Origin: Sphingobacterium sp. HMA12
GTDB taxonomy: Bacteria > Bacteroidota > Bacteroidia > Sphingobacteriales > Sphingobacteriaceae
Reading direction: 5' to 3'
Length of the DNA: 64,000 bases
NCBI RefSeq assembly: GCF_002933815.1
Contig: NZ_BEYR01000002.1
Coordinates: forward strand, 496,001-560,000
The position numbers and the translations under genes are program-made. Shown one piece after another: positions 36,309 through 46,204 of the stretch (positions within the stretch are counted from its first letter, which is position 1; each line of letters starts with the position of its first letter). The notes beneath the pieces are model-generated. The model did no database searches, was not told the origin of the DNA, and worked only from the letters and a program-made list of their open reading frames with translations.

Positions 36309-39300
36309 TGATGACCAGATGGATGCTGTTGAGTAGGCTGTTTTGCTGTGCCTGTATGTTATTGTACGGAGTGTTTTCCTATGGTCAAAAAATTCGTAAA
36401 ACGATTGCACTGGATACAGGGTGGCTGACGATAATGGACCAAAAAGATTCTGCGAGGTACAGCGGATTTCACCGTTTGTCTTTTAATACAGACAAAGATT
36501 GGAGGAAAGTAAATGTTCCTCATAACTGGGATAGTTACGAAGGATACCGCAGATTGCTGCATGGCAATTTACACGGTTACTCGTGGTATCGAAAAACTTT
36601 CTGCCTAAAACAGCAAAGGGATAAAAATAGGTTCTATTTATTTTTTGAGGGAGTAGGATCCTATGCAACAGTTTGGTTAAACGGCATACGGGTAGGATAT
36701 CATGCAGGGGGAAGAACCACATTTACATTGGATGTGACTGATGCAATCAAATTAGATGGGAGTCCCAACCTTTTAGCTGTTCGAGCCGACCACCCGGCAC
36801 ATATCATGGACCTTCCCTGGGTAGACGGGGGCTGTTCGACAGAAAGAGGATTTTCCGAAGGATCGCAGCCGATGGGAATCTTTAGGCCGGTGAGTCTATT
36901 GATTAAAAATGAAGTGTCTATTACGCCTTTTGGCGAGCATTATTGGAACGACGAAACAGTTGATCATAAAAAGGCTGTTGTGCATCAGATCGTCGAGGTA
37001 AGTAATAAAAGCCGAGAAAGTAAAGACGTGGAGGTTGTGACGGAAGTGTTGGATCAGAAAGGGAAAGTAGTTCTTCGATCCACCTCAGAAGATCAGATAA
37101 AAGGAAACATTACGAAGCAAGTTCGCTTGAAAGATCTTGTATTGACAAATCCGCAATTATGGTCTTCGGAGTCACCCTATTTGTATCGTATGAAAATGCA
37201 GCTCAAAATTGGGCGAAGGATTATCGACGAAATAGAAACACCTTATGGAATTCGTACTGTACGATGGTCAAAAGGTTTGATGCCTTCAGGTGATCCACGT
37301 CTATTAATCAATGGAGACCCCATATTTATTAACGGTATCGCTGAATATGAGCATAAATTAGGTCAATCGCATGCTTTTGATAAGGAGGAGATTGATGCTC
37401 GAATCAGGCAAATTAGGACACTCGGATTTAACTCCTTCCGTGATGCCCACCAGCCGCATAACCTGCATTATCAACAAGCATGGGATCGACATGGTATTTT
37501 ATTATGGACACAGCTTGCAGCACATATCTGGTTTGATACACCCGCCTTTCGGGAGAATTTCAAAAAATTGTTAACAGAATGGGTGCGCGAACGTCGAAAT
37601 AGTCCATCGGTAATTTTGTGGGGCCTTGAAAATGAAAGTACACTGCCGGAAGATTTTGCACGTGAGTGTACGGCACTAATTCGGAAATTAGATCCTACGG
37701 CATCCATACAACGGTTAGTGACGACATGTAATGGCGGTAGTGGAACGGATTGGGATGTTCCACAAAATTGGACCGGTACGTATGGGGGAGATCAAAAGAC
37801 CTATGGCGACGATCTAAAAAAGCAACAGCTTGTGGGGGAGTATGGTGCTTGGCGAAGCTTGGGCTTACATGCCGAACCACCTTATCTTCCCAACGAAAAT
37901 AACTACAACGAGGAGCGCTTTGCTGATATTTTACAAACTAAAGTACGTTTGGCGGATGCTGTTAAAAACAGTGCTGTTGGACATTATCTATGGCTTTGGA
38001 ACTCACATGATAATCCGGGCCGTATTCAGGGGGGAGAAGGAAATCGGGATATCGACCGGATTGGTCCAGTTAACTATAAAGGCTTATTGACGCCTTGGGG
38101 TGAACCGACAGATGCTTATTACATGTACCTGTCCCATTTTGGCAGTAAAGCAAATCCAATGGTTTATATCGCGATGCATTCCTGGCCAAATCGTTGGTTA
38201 GCACCAGGTATTAAAAACAATATCCGTATTTTTTCTAATTGTGATGAAGTGGAATTGTTTAATGATCTTGGTTCGGTTTCTCTAGGGAAGAAACAACATC
38301 CCGGATTTGGCCGGCATTTTGAATTTAACGGTGTTGATGTGAGATATAATGTCTTGTATGCCGAGGGAAGAATAGGGGGAAAAGTTGTTAGTCGTGATAC
38401 CATTATCCTACAGAACCTTCCCGAAAGTCCACATTTTGGTGATTTGTATAACACCCCATCGGAGATTCTAAAACCAGATCCGGGATATCACTATCTGTAC
38501 CGTGTTAACTGTGGCGGCGATAATTATACAGATGAATATGGAGGATACTGGAAAGCCGACCAACCTTATCGGTCCAAATTGGGCTGGGGCAGCAAGTCTT
38601 GGGCAGATCATTTTGAGGGGATGAACACTAATTTTGCTAGTCAACGGATAATTTTCGACCCAATTAAAGGAACGAAAGACTGGCCGCTTTTTCAGACCTT
38701 CCGCTATGGACTGGATAAGTTGGGCTATCAATTTGACTTACCTAATGGAGATTATTTGGTCGAACTCTATTTTGCCGAACCCTGGTACGGGAGGTTTTCA
38801 TCCGGAAAAGGAGATCGTATTTTTGACATTGCTATTAATGGTCAGATTGTAGAACATAAGTTTGATATTTATAAAGATGCAGGGTTCCAGCGCGCAGTCA
38901 GAAAAAAGTATTCTATCAAGGTAGTTGACGGAAAGATTTTTATCGATTTCCCACGCGTTTATGCTGGACAAGCAGTGATACAAGCTATTGCCATTGCCAC
39001 AAAGGAGCATGTTCATCTAATTTCAGAATCTAGCGATCAAAATCATTATAATCTAGACGTAGCGCGTCAAAATATAAAACTCCATAGTTGGCTGGATATC
39101 GGCAGTATATTGAAAAAGGAAGGGAATAAGGTAACATCGTTTTTCTCATTGCCACCATCCTTGTATGGTTCAGAGTATTTCGAGCTTGATAGCAATCGAG
39201 CCTATCGTCTATGTTTTAAAGAACCAACCAACGTTTTCTATCTAGGGAATAGGAAGCCTGAAGGTTTTGAAGATACCAAAGACAGCGTTCAATTGAATAC

Positions 39301-39817
39301 GGGAAAATATTTTGCAGTATTCCGTAAGGTATTGAAGGCTGGGGAGGAGATTTTTCTAAAAACGCAGCGTTGCGGTGAGGTTGTGGTCTTTCAGCAGCAA
39401 AGCGGTCTTATGCCAGTTTATGACTTGAAAGAGGTTAAAAATTATAAGGCCTATCAAACCGGATGGCGGGAAGGTGTCTCCGAAATCGAGTTTGTTGGAC
39501 AAAAGCGTTTGGCATTTAACAGCAAAGATGGTTATATCGGTTGGCAATTTCAGGTTGGTGCGGCCGACGTGTATTCATTATCGATGAAGTATCATAATCC
39601 ATTTAAGGAGGTACGTCATGGTTATTATGAAATTTTAGACAAAGATAAGCATATATTGGTGCCCAAAACCGCAATACAATTGGAACCTACGCGCTCAGGC
39701 AAATGGAATTATATCAATACTGATACAAAGACGATGATTAATGCAGGAACCTATTTTGTAAAATTGTATTCTATTGATTCAGAAGGTGTTATTTTCGATG
39801 GTTTAGAGGTTAAATAA
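36308..39817 (+). CDS. GH2 glycosidase with malectin domain
   Basis: 1169 residues with a signal peptide (about 1-26, ending GVFSYGQ). N-terminal GH2 sugar-binding domain (about 30-210), immunoglobulin-like domain (to about 330) and TIM barrel: acid/base E443 in GLENESTLP, nucleophile E511 in LVGEYGAWR. A malectin domain follows (about 720-900, YLYRVNCGGDNYTDEYGG and FAEPWYGRF), then a C-terminal beta region of about 260 residues with no family recognised. GH2 covers beta-galactosidase, beta-glucuronidase and related activities. Last gene before the DUF3826-SusC-SusD block. Family certain, substrate open. Confidence 0.93.
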   Translation: MMTRWMLLSRLFCCACMLLYGVFSYGQKIRKTIALDTGWLTIMDQKDSARYSGFHRLSFNTDKDWRKVNVPHNWDSYEGYRRLLHGNLHGYSWYRKTFCLKQQRDKNRFYLFFEGVGSYATVWLNGIRVGYHAGGRTTFTLDVTDAIKLDGSPNLLAVRADHPAHIMDLPWVDGGCSTERGFSEGSQPMGIFRPVSLLIKNEVSITPFGEHYWNDETVDHKKAVVHQIVEVSNKSRESKDVEVVTEVLDQKGKVVLRSTSEDQIKGNITKQVRLKDLVLTNPQLWSSESPYLYRMKMQLKIGRRIIDEIETPYGIRTVRWSKGLMPSGDPRLLINGDPIFINGIAEYEHKLGQSHAFDKEEIDARIRQIRTLGFNSFRDAHQPHNLHYQQAWDRHGILLWTQLAAHIWFDTPAFRENFKKLLTEWVRERRNSPSVILWGLENESTLPEDFARECTALIRKLDPTASIQRLVTTCNGGSGTDWDVPQNWTGTYGGDQKTYGDDLKKQQLVGEYGAWRSLGLHAEPPYLPNENNYNEERFADILQTKVRLADAVKNSAVGHYLWLWNSHDNPGRIQGGEGNRDIDRIGPVNYKGLLTPWGEPTDAYYMYLSHFGSKANPMVYIAMHSWPNRWLAPGIKNNIRIFSNCDEVELFNDLGSVSLGKKQHPGFGRHFEFNGVDVRYNVLYAEGRIGGKVVSRDTIILQNLPESPHFGDLYNTPSEILKPDPGYHYLYRVNCGGDNYTDEYGGYWKADQPYRSKLGWGSKSWADHFEGMNTNFASQRIIFDPIKGTKDWPLFQTFRYGLDKLGYQFDLPNGDYLVELYFAEPWYGRFSSGKGDRIFDIAINGQIVEHKFDIYKDAGFQRAVRKKYSIKVVDGKIFIDFPRVYAGQAVIQAIAIATKEHVHLISESSDQNHYNLDVARQNIKLHSWLDIGSILKKEGNKVTSFFSLPPSLYGSEYFELDSNRAYRLCFKEPTNVFYLGNRKPEGFEDTKDSVQLNTGKYFAVFRKVLKAGEEIFLKTQRCGEVVVFQQQSGLMPVYDLKEVKNYKAYQTGWREGVSEIEFVGQKRLAFNSKDGYIGWQFQVGAADVYSLSMKYHNPFKEVRHGYYEILDKDKHILVPKTAIQLEPTRSGKWNYINTDTKTMINAGTYFVKLYSIDSEGVIFDGLEVK

Positions 39818-39825
39818 TATGTAAG

Positions 39826-39989
39826 TCAGGATAGTACATGACGGTTGTCCGTAAAATTTTCAGTTATATTGAACACTTAAAACTTTTTATGTCATTTTGA
39901 CAATTAATAATAATAGTTTTGAGCTTAAATAAAGTGAAGGGACACTTTATTACGATTTAATAAATAACCAAAAAGGGATAAACCATTTC
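39826..39989 (+). promoter_or_regulatory. Promoter and leader of the DUF3826-susC-susD unit
   Basis: The -7 box TAGTTTTG (39914-39921) matches TAnnTTTG exactly. A TTTG at 39896-39899 is 14 bp upstream, shorter than usual. Directly after the expected start, AATAAAGTG (39928-39936) and CACTTTATT (39943-39951) form a perfect 9-bp hairpin with a 6-nt loop in the 5' leader. TCAGGATAGTACA (39826-39838), shared with the spacer at 30290, lies further upstream and may be a regulator site. The ATG of the next gene is at 39990. Confidence 0.6.
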
Positions 39990-40613
39990 ATGCCTATGAA
40001 ACGTTTTGCATTATTCACGTTTTTATTTTTAAGTGTATCTATGACATTTAGTCAAACAGAAGACGCTTATTGGAAAACCATTACAGATCGATCCGAAAAA
40101 ATTGTTGCGAAATTGGCGCTACAGGATCAAGCCAAACAAAAAAAATCTGTTTACATTATTCGTGACCAGTATTATCTTTTAAATGCTTGTTATACACTTC
40201 GTGATTTAAAAATCAAGGAGAATACCGATAAGAGTCTAAAAGAGCAGATCACGCAGGAAACGCTACAGGAAACCACCAATTTAAATCAAGCTTTCGTAAA
40301 ACGGCTAAAAGAAGTTTTAACAGATCAAGAAGTTGAAGCAGTTAAAAACGGTATGACGTATAATGTCTATCCGAATACCGTGAAAGCCTATCAGGATATG
40401 ATCCCTCGCCTTACAAAAGACGAAGTGCATATGATCGACAGCTTGCTTTATGATGCGCGGGATTTTGCGATGCAGGCTGAATCTTCGGAAAAAAAGCACG
40501 CTTGGTTCGGCAAATATAAAGGTAGAATCAATAACTATTTGGCTTCCCACGGCTATAATTTAAAAGAAGAAGGCGACAAGTGGGCCGAAAGACTCAAAAA
40601 AACAAACCAATAA
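39990..40613 (+). CDS. DUF3826 exported protein
   Basis: 207 residues with a signal peptide (about 1-23, ending SMTFSQ); an internal ATG at 39996 is an alternative start. It is almost all helical and charged (DAYWKTITDRSEKIVAKLALQDQAKQKKSVYIIRDQYYLLN), and matches the DUF3826 family as I know it from Bacteroidota carbohydrate loci. No catalytic motif can be seen. It is the first gene of the unit with susC (18 bp downstream), which suggests an accessory role at the outer membrane or periplasm in glycan handling. Function unknown. Confidence 0.75.
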   Translation: MPMKRFALFTFLFLSVSMTFSQTEDAYWKTITDRSEKIVAKLALQDQAKQKKSVYIIRDQYYLLNACYTLRDLKIKENTDKSLKEQITQETLQETTNLNQAFVKRLKEVLTDQEVEAVKNGMTYNVYPNTVKAYQDMIPRLTKDEVHMIDSLLYDARDFAMQAESSEKKHAWFGKYKGRINNYLASHGYNLKEEGDKWAERLKKTNQ

Positions 40614-40631
40614 ACACAATAGACCCAAATT

Positions 40632-43600
40632 ATGAATCACTTTGTATTCCCCAAGAAATCCTCTATTCGGTTAGCAAAGTTGTTAGCCATTGGAATAATG
40701 GTGGGCGGGGCCTTCCCCTCCTTCTCCTATGGAGCCAACTCAAGTGAACTCAATCTACTTTTTTTTAAAAATATAACAGGAAAGGTAGTTGACCAAAATG
40801 GAAAGCCCTTGGAAGGCGTTACTATATCCATTAAAGGAACAAATACCGCAACTTCTACAGATAAAGACGGTACATTTCGATTAAATCTGCCAGTCGGAAA
40901 TGAGATTTTGATCATCAATCACGTTGGTTATAAACGGCTGGAGTTTCCAGCTGGAAACCAAAATGTGTTAACCATACGGATGGAAGCTGCTAATCAAGAG
41001 TTGGATGAGGTTGTTGCTGTAGGATATACCACACAGAAAAAAGCCCATTTAACCGGTGCGGTAGTGGATATTAAAGCGGAAGAAATCGAAGAGCTGCCTA
41101 CCACCAATATCGGAGCGGCCTTAGCTGGCCGTTTATTAGGGGTAGGAGTCAGTGGAGGAATTAGTAGACCCGGATCTAAAGCAAGTTTAACCGTAAGACA
41201 ACCGATTAATTATGGAAAGGACGTGGGCTCGTCAGATCCTCTGTATGTTATCGATGGAGTGATTCAGGTAAATGGACAGAATCAACCTGATGTGACCTTG
41301 TTTAACAATCTAGATCCTTCTGAAATTGAGAGCCTATCTATTTTAAAGGATGGAGCGGCAGCTGTTTATGGTGTTAAAGGAGCCAATGGCGTAGTGTTGG
41401 TCACTACTAAACGGGGAAAAGTAGGGACACCAAAAATCAGTTATAATGGTTCTTACGCCATCAACGATGAAGCTTATCGCACAAAAATGATGAATGCATA
41501 CCAATATGGGATGTATTTTAATATCATGAATGGCCCAAATGGAGCGAATGTGAAGTCTACAGATGCTAGCTATGTAAACCGGATTTTTTCTCAGGATGAA
41601 ATGGATTATTTTAAAGATCATTCCTATAATTGGCTAGACGATGCCTGGAAATCGAGTTACCTTACTCGACATTCTTTGAATGTCTCTGGGGGTACTGAGG
41701 TCGCGACGTATTTTGCTAATATCGCTTACAATAAACAGGATGGAAATTTAGGAACATTAAATTATGACCGCTGGAATTTCCGGGCTGGAAGTGATATTAA
41801 AGTGGCTAGTAACTTTAAAGTAGGACTACAGGTTTCTGGTAATACTGGAGATCTTCAGAAAACTTTTAATAAAATCGGAGGTGAAAACGACGAGAATGAT
41901 TATAAAAATCTGTTAATGGCATCACCTTATATTCCTGCCTATGTGGATGGTTTACCAGTACGATTACCCGGAAATTCGGGCGATTTGTCCGCTTATCATT
42001 ATTTTGAACTTCAACGATTGGGTAATTTGGCGACAAGTAACAATAGACAGTTTACAGTGAATCTAAACGGTGAATATCAAGCTCCTTGGTTAAAGGGCTT
42101 GACATTAAGGATGTCTTATAATAAAAACCTGATGAATGGTCGGGGCACGCAGGTGGGAACCAAATACCAGACATACGAGTTTACCCGAATGGGCGAAAAT
42201 CAGCATATTTATGACGGAGCCATTAATCCAAAAGCACTGACTTTTAGCAATGGAAATCGGGTTTATTTCTCAAATTCAAGTGGTGATAATTATCAATTGA
42301 ATTTTACGGCTTTTTACGATAAGCAGTGGAAAAAGCATAATTTCTCTGGATTATTTTCTGTTGAAAAAGCTGAGGCAAAGAGCTCACAGGAAGATGTATG
42401 GAAAGAAGATCCAATTGATCAAACCAATGGTCAGTTCAGTACTGCTTTTGGAGCTGTTGATGGCCGAACCGCGGCCTATGAATCTGGGACATTGAGTTAT
42501 CTTGGTAGAATAAACTATCGGTATGGTGAAAAGTATTTGGCCGAGATCCTATTTCGATCTGATGCTTCAACAAAATTTGCACCGGAAAATTATTGGGGTA
42601 AGTTTTATAATATTTCAGCAGGTTGGGTAATCAGTGAAGAGGATTTCTTCAAAGTCAAGGGAGTTGATTATTTAAAATTACGTTTTTCACATGGTAAAAT
42701 GGGACGTGATGATTTTACTCCTTGGGCATGGCGTCAGCGTTATACATTCCAAGTTGGCAAGGGGGCAGTTTTTGGTGGAAATGGTAATTCTACTACTGGG
42801 ATGCGTATGGAAAAAACAGCCAACCGCGCAGCAACTTGGAGTGATGAATATAAAAACAATCTCGGTTTGGATGCGCGCTTTTTAAATAATCGTTTATCGG
42901 CAACTATTGAGGGATATTATACCAAAGGATCTAATATTCTTATTGAACGTACAGGAAATATCGCAATTACAGTTGGGGGGTCTGTCGCTGGTGAAAATTT
43001 TGGAAAGGTGAATACTTATGGTATGGAGCTTGGTCTTGGTTGGCAAGACAAGATCAACGATTTTAGTTATGGTGTGAGTTCACGCTTTTCATGGGGCGAT
43101 AATAAAGTCGTTCAGATGAACTTTAACGATACTGATATATTATATCCTTGGAATGCCAAACCTGGAGCATCGTCGGATAACGGCATGTGGGGATATGACT
43201 ATATCGGTATGTTCAAATCTCAACAAGATATAGATAATTATGTTAGCCAGTATAATATTACAGAAGTGTTTGGTACAAAAGCTCAAGATCTAAAACCAGG
43301 CATGTTATACTATAAAGATGTTCGTGGTGCAATGCAAGCGGATGGTAGTTTTGCTGCGCCGGATGGGATTATCAATACCAATGATCAAGTACAATTAGCG
43401 AAACGGAAAGATAATCATTATGGATTTGGGATGACTTTTAGAGTGGGTTATAAAGGTATCACAGCTGAAGCAGTCATCGCAGGTTCTTTTGGTGGATATG
43501 CCGAAATTAATGATCGGAATAAATTAAACAATGATATTTCTAGAACTTATACCAACTTGCCTGTCATTTGGGGCGATATCTACGATCCGGTGCTAAACCC

Positions 43601-43886
43601 GACGGGTACAATGCCTAATCCCAATTGGTCCGATATCTATAATGTCAGCTCAAGTTTTTGGACTGTTTCGGCATTTCGGATGCGCATGACAAGCTTTAAC
43701 GTAGGGTATAAATTACCTGAAAAATTTATCAAGTATCTAAAAATTTCAAATGCGCGGGCTTTTGTAAGTGCAATGAATCCGATGAGTTTATATAATCCGT
43801 ATGGTTACAAAGATGGTAACGGCGGTGCTTGGGACTCTTATCCGAACTTGAGAACCTATTCTTTCGGGGTTAATTTAACCTTGTAA
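40632..43886 (+). CDS. SusC/RagA-type TonB-dependent transporter
   Basis: 1084 residues. Signal peptide (about 1-35), an N-terminal carboxypeptidase-D-like domain (about 49-120, ITGKVVDQNGKPLEGVTISIKGT), plug domain (about 130-260, DEVVAVGYTTQKKAHLTGAVV, SDPLYVIDGV, SLSILKDGAAAVYGVKGANGVVLVTTKRGK) and the 22-stranded barrel ending YSFGVNLTL. It imports oligosaccharides across the outer membrane with SusD as lid. With PL1, GH28 and GH140 nearby, pectic oligosaccharides are the likely cargo. SusD follows after an unusually long 204-bp gap. Confidence 0.97.
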   Translation: MNHFVFPKKSSIRLAKLLAIGIMVGGAFPSFSYGANSSELNLLFFKNITGKVVDQNGKPLEGVTISIKGTNTATSTDKDGTFRLNLPVGNEILIINHVGYKRLEFPAGNQNVLTIRMEAANQELDEVVAVGYTTQKKAHLTGAVVDIKAEEIEELPTTNIGAALAGRLLGVGVSGGISRPGSKASLTVRQPINYGKDVGSSDPLYVIDGVIQVNGQNQPDVTLFNNLDPSEIESLSILKDGAAAVYGVKGANGVVLVTTKRGKVGTPKISYNGSYAINDEAYRTKMMNAYQYGMYFNIMNGPNGANVKSTDASYVNRIFSQDEMDYFKDHSYNWLDDAWKSSYLTRHSLNVSGGTEVATYFANIAYNKQDGNLGTLNYDRWNFRAGSDIKVASNFKVGLQVSGNTGDLQKTFNKIGGENDENDYKNLLMASPYIPAYVDGLPVRLPGNSGDLSAYHYFELQRLGNLATSNNRQFTVNLNGEYQAPWLKGLTLRMSYNKNLMNGRGTQVGTKYQTYEFTRMGENQHIYDGAINPKALTFSNGNRVYFSNSSGDNYQLNFTAFYDKQWKKHNFSGLFSVEKAEAKSSQEDVWKEDPIDQTNGQFSTAFGAVDGRTAAYESGTLSYLGRINYRYGEKYLAEILFRSDASTKFAPENYWGKFYNISAGWVISEEDFFKVKGVDYLKLRFSHGKMGRDDFTPWAWRQRYTFQVGKGAVFGGNGNSTTGMRMEKTANRAATWSDEYKNNLGLDARFLNNRLSATIEGYYTKGSNILIERTGNIAITVGGSVAGENFGKVNTYGMELGLGWQDKINDFSYGVSSRFSWGDNKVVQMNFNDTDILYPWNAKPGASSDNGMWGYDYIGMFKSQQDIDNYVSQYNITEVFGTKAQDLKPGMLYYKDVRGAMQADGSFAAPDGIINTNDQVQLAKRKDNHYGFGMTFRVGYKGITAEAVIAGSFGGYAEINDRNKLNNDISRTYTNLPVIWGDIYDPVLNPTGTMPNPNWSDIYNVSSSFWTVSAFRMRMTSFNVGYKLPEKFIKYLKISNARAFVSAMNPMSLYNPYGYKDGNGGAWDSYPNLRTYSFGVNLTL

Positions 43887-44090
43887 TATTCAAAAGGTGA
43901 AGGTGATTAATGTATGTCCAAAGTGAACTAAGGTCTAAAAAACTTTATTGTGATATATAAATAAAAGATGAAAAAATATCGGTTGAAAAACTAATCTTGT
44001 AGGTGCTAGAATAATGAAATAGGATACCTTAAAGACTCCGATTTAACAGATAAAATTATTAGAGAAATACACGAATAAATAATTATTCTG
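43887..44090. other. 204-bp spacer between susC and susD, no gene seen
   Basis: Very AT-rich. No exact TAnnTTTG box, no strong hairpin, and only a 9-codon frame (MKKYRLKN-like, starting 43968). SusC/SusD pairs are usually separated by a few tens of bases, so this length is unusual; it could be a decayed segment or hold an element that sets the SusC:SusD ratio. Confidence 0.4.
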
Positions 44091-46121
44091 ATGAAAAAAA
44101 TAAAAATTTTAAATATAGTACTACTGGGTCTGTTGTTGACAGGACAGTCGTGTAAAGATGATTTTTTGGAAGAAAAGCGAGATTTGACGGCGGTCAATGA
44201 AGAAGTATTCAAGGATCCGGTATTAGCGCAATCTTACGTGGATTACGTCTATGGTATGTTCTTGCCAGCAACGAATGCACAGTCCTTTATTGTCACACAA
44301 AATGCATCAGAAAATGGAACCTATAATACCATTTTTACACAAACTACAGATGAATTAGCTGGTGAGACAGATTATAATAAGGAATGGGCAGCAATATCCT
44401 ATGTTAATAATCATGCTAACAAATATTTTGGGCAGCGGATGAGCACCAGTATTGCCAATAACGTTTGGACCAGACTTAGAGAAATTAACCTTTTTTTGAG
44501 TGAAATAGATAAGTATGGTATTGCGGAGGAAACGAGAAATAAATTGAAAGGACAAATGTACTTTTGGCGTGCGTTCCAATATTTTGATTTAGTTCGTCTG
44601 TATGGAGGTGTGCCATTGATTCTTGAACCACAAAATCCAACAATGGGAGAAAATGAAGCAAACTCTGTTTCCCGTAGCAAAACCTCAGAATGTATAGAAC
44701 AAATCGTAAAAGATCTAGATCTGGCAAAAAGTTTATTGCCTGGGAAGTGGGATGACGCTAATTGGGGTAGAATTACAAGTGGTGCAGCCGCGGCCCTAAA
44801 AGGTCGCGTATTGTTGACCTATGCTAGTCCACAGTTTAACCCAAACGATTCGCGCGAAAGATGGCTAGCGGCCTATAATGCAAACTTAGAGGCTAGACAG
44901 CTGCTTGAACAAAATGGTTATGGTCTTTTTGAAACAGGTGGTACAGCAAATGGAAAGGCATGGGGAGATATTTGGATGAAAGAAGTAGGTAATCCTGAAG
45001 CAGTATTAGTGTATGGCTTTAATAACGTGACTTATGGCTCTAACCTCGCTAAAAATAATGGTTGGGAACAGGCTATTCGTCCAAAAGATATTTTTGGTGG
45101 AGGCTCAATTTCACCAACAAAACAGATTTTAGATGCATTTCCAATGTTGGACGGCAAAAATATAGGCGACCCTACTTCGGCGTACACGTATAGCCCTAAC
45201 AAATTTTATAAAAATAGAGATCCACGCTTTGCGAAAACATTTGTTTATAATGGTGCTTTGTTTCCTTATAACGGCGCTACCAGTTATCGACAATGGACTT
45301 ACTATTGGAAAAAAACCGCCTCAGCAAGTTATACGACAACCGAAACAAAAGGAGCAAATAGCAGTGGGATTTATTTAAAAAAGGGATCTAATCCGAACGC
45401 GACAAATACCTACGGCGTCGCATCAGGTTTTCAGCAGAGCGGAACAGATTTTATTGAATTACGTTTTGCAGAGGTTGTTCTAAACCTGGCGGAATCAGCA
45501 ATTGGAGCAGATAAACTTCAGGAGGGCTTGGAAGGTATCATGAAAATTCGTGCGCGAGCGGGTATTGAAAATAAAGATGGTGCTTATGGATTGAGTGAGT
45601 CATTGGGTAATAGAGATAAGCTATTTGGTTCTATAATCAACGAAAGAAAAATTGAATTCGCATACGAAGGAAAACGATTTTTTGATTTAAGACGTTGGAA
45701 ATTATTTGAGGAGAACTCAACAACAGCACAACGTATAGGGGTAAAACCATTGAATGGTACAAGAAGGACTGGCCTACTTATTACGCTTAAGAATAATGGC
45801 CAAGAATATATTGGTAGCGATGATCCTCTATTGAAAAGAGGTGCTACCGCACCTATCATTGAAAGAGAACCATCTACATTCCCAGAGGGAATTTCCGATC
45901 AGGAGCAATATTTAGATTATCTGTATGATAACTATTTTGTAGTAACCGAGCGAGATGATCTGGACCGTACCAATGCAACACCAAAATGGACGTTTAAATG
46001 GTATCCACAATATTACTTCTTTGGACTGAATCAGACCATATTGAGTACCTCTCCTTATTTACAACAGACTACAGGGTGGGATAGCATGAATGGAGCGGGA
46101 ACTTTTGATCCTTTAAAATAG
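44091..46121 (+). CDS. SusD/RagB-type glycan-binding lipoprotein
   Basis: 676 residues. Lipoprotein signal (MKKIKILNIVLLGLLLTGQSC, lipid cysteine at 21). The tetratricopeptide-like SusD core shows RGQMYFWRAFQYFDLVRLYGGVPLI-type sequence (here KGQMYFWRAFQYFDLVRLYGG), ALKGRVLLTYASPQFNP, and the C-terminal family region RAGIE, INERKIEFAYEGKRFFDLRRWKLF. It sits on the cell surface and delivers glycan to SusC. A hairpin terminator follows 22 bp after the stop, and no SusE/F-like binding protein follows. Confidence 0.96.
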   Translation: MKKIKILNIVLLGLLLTGQSCKDDFLEEKRDLTAVNEEVFKDPVLAQSYVDYVYGMFLPATNAQSFIVTQNASENGTYNTIFTQTTDELAGETDYNKEWAAISYVNNHANKYFGQRMSTSIANNVWTRLREINLFLSEIDKYGIAEETRNKLKGQMYFWRAFQYFDLVRLYGGVPLILEPQNPTMGENEANSVSRSKTSECIEQIVKDLDLAKSLLPGKWDDANWGRITSGAAAALKGRVLLTYASPQFNPNDSRERWLAAYNANLEARQLLEQNGYGLFETGGTANGKAWGDIWMKEVGNPEAVLVYGFNNVTYGSNLAKNNGWEQAIRPKDIFGGGSISPTKQILDAFPMLDGKNIGDPTSAYTYSPNKFYKNRDPRFAKTFVYNGALFPYNGATSYRQWTYYWKKTASASYTTTETKGANSSGIYLKKGSNPNATNTYGVASGFQQSGTDFIELRFAEVVLNLAESAIGADKLQEGLEGIMKIRARAGIENKDGAYGLSESLGNRDKLFGSIINERKIEFAYEGKRFFDLRRWKLFEENSTTAQRIGVKPLNGTRRTGLLITLKNNGQEYIGSDDPLLKRGATAPIIEREPSTFPEGISDQEQYLDYLYDNYFVVTERDDLDRTNATPKWTFKWYPQYYFFGLNQTILSTSPYLQQTTGWDSMNGAGTFDPLK

Positions 46122-46143
46122 TTTTTTTGTAGAAAATATTAAG

Positions 46144-46177
46144 GCAATGTATGTGAATTGTGACATACATTGCTTTT
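46144..46177 (+). terminator. Probable terminator after susD
   Basis: GCAATGTATGT (46144-46154) and ACATACATTGC (46163-46173) form a perfect 11-bp stem with an 8-nt loop, followed by TTTT. The short T-run suggests partial termination. Confidence 0.65.
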
Positions 46178-46204
46178 AATAAATGTATAATTGACATATA
46201 TTTG
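46174..46204 (+). promoter_or_regulatory. Bacteroidota-type promoter for the PL1 unit
   Basis: TATATTTG (46197-46204) matches TAnnTTTG exactly; a TTTT (46174-46177) at the -33 position lies 19 bp upstream, one base off TTTG. It begins inside the susD terminator's T-run. Transcription would start near 46211, about 30 bp before the PL1 ATG. Confidence 0.6.
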
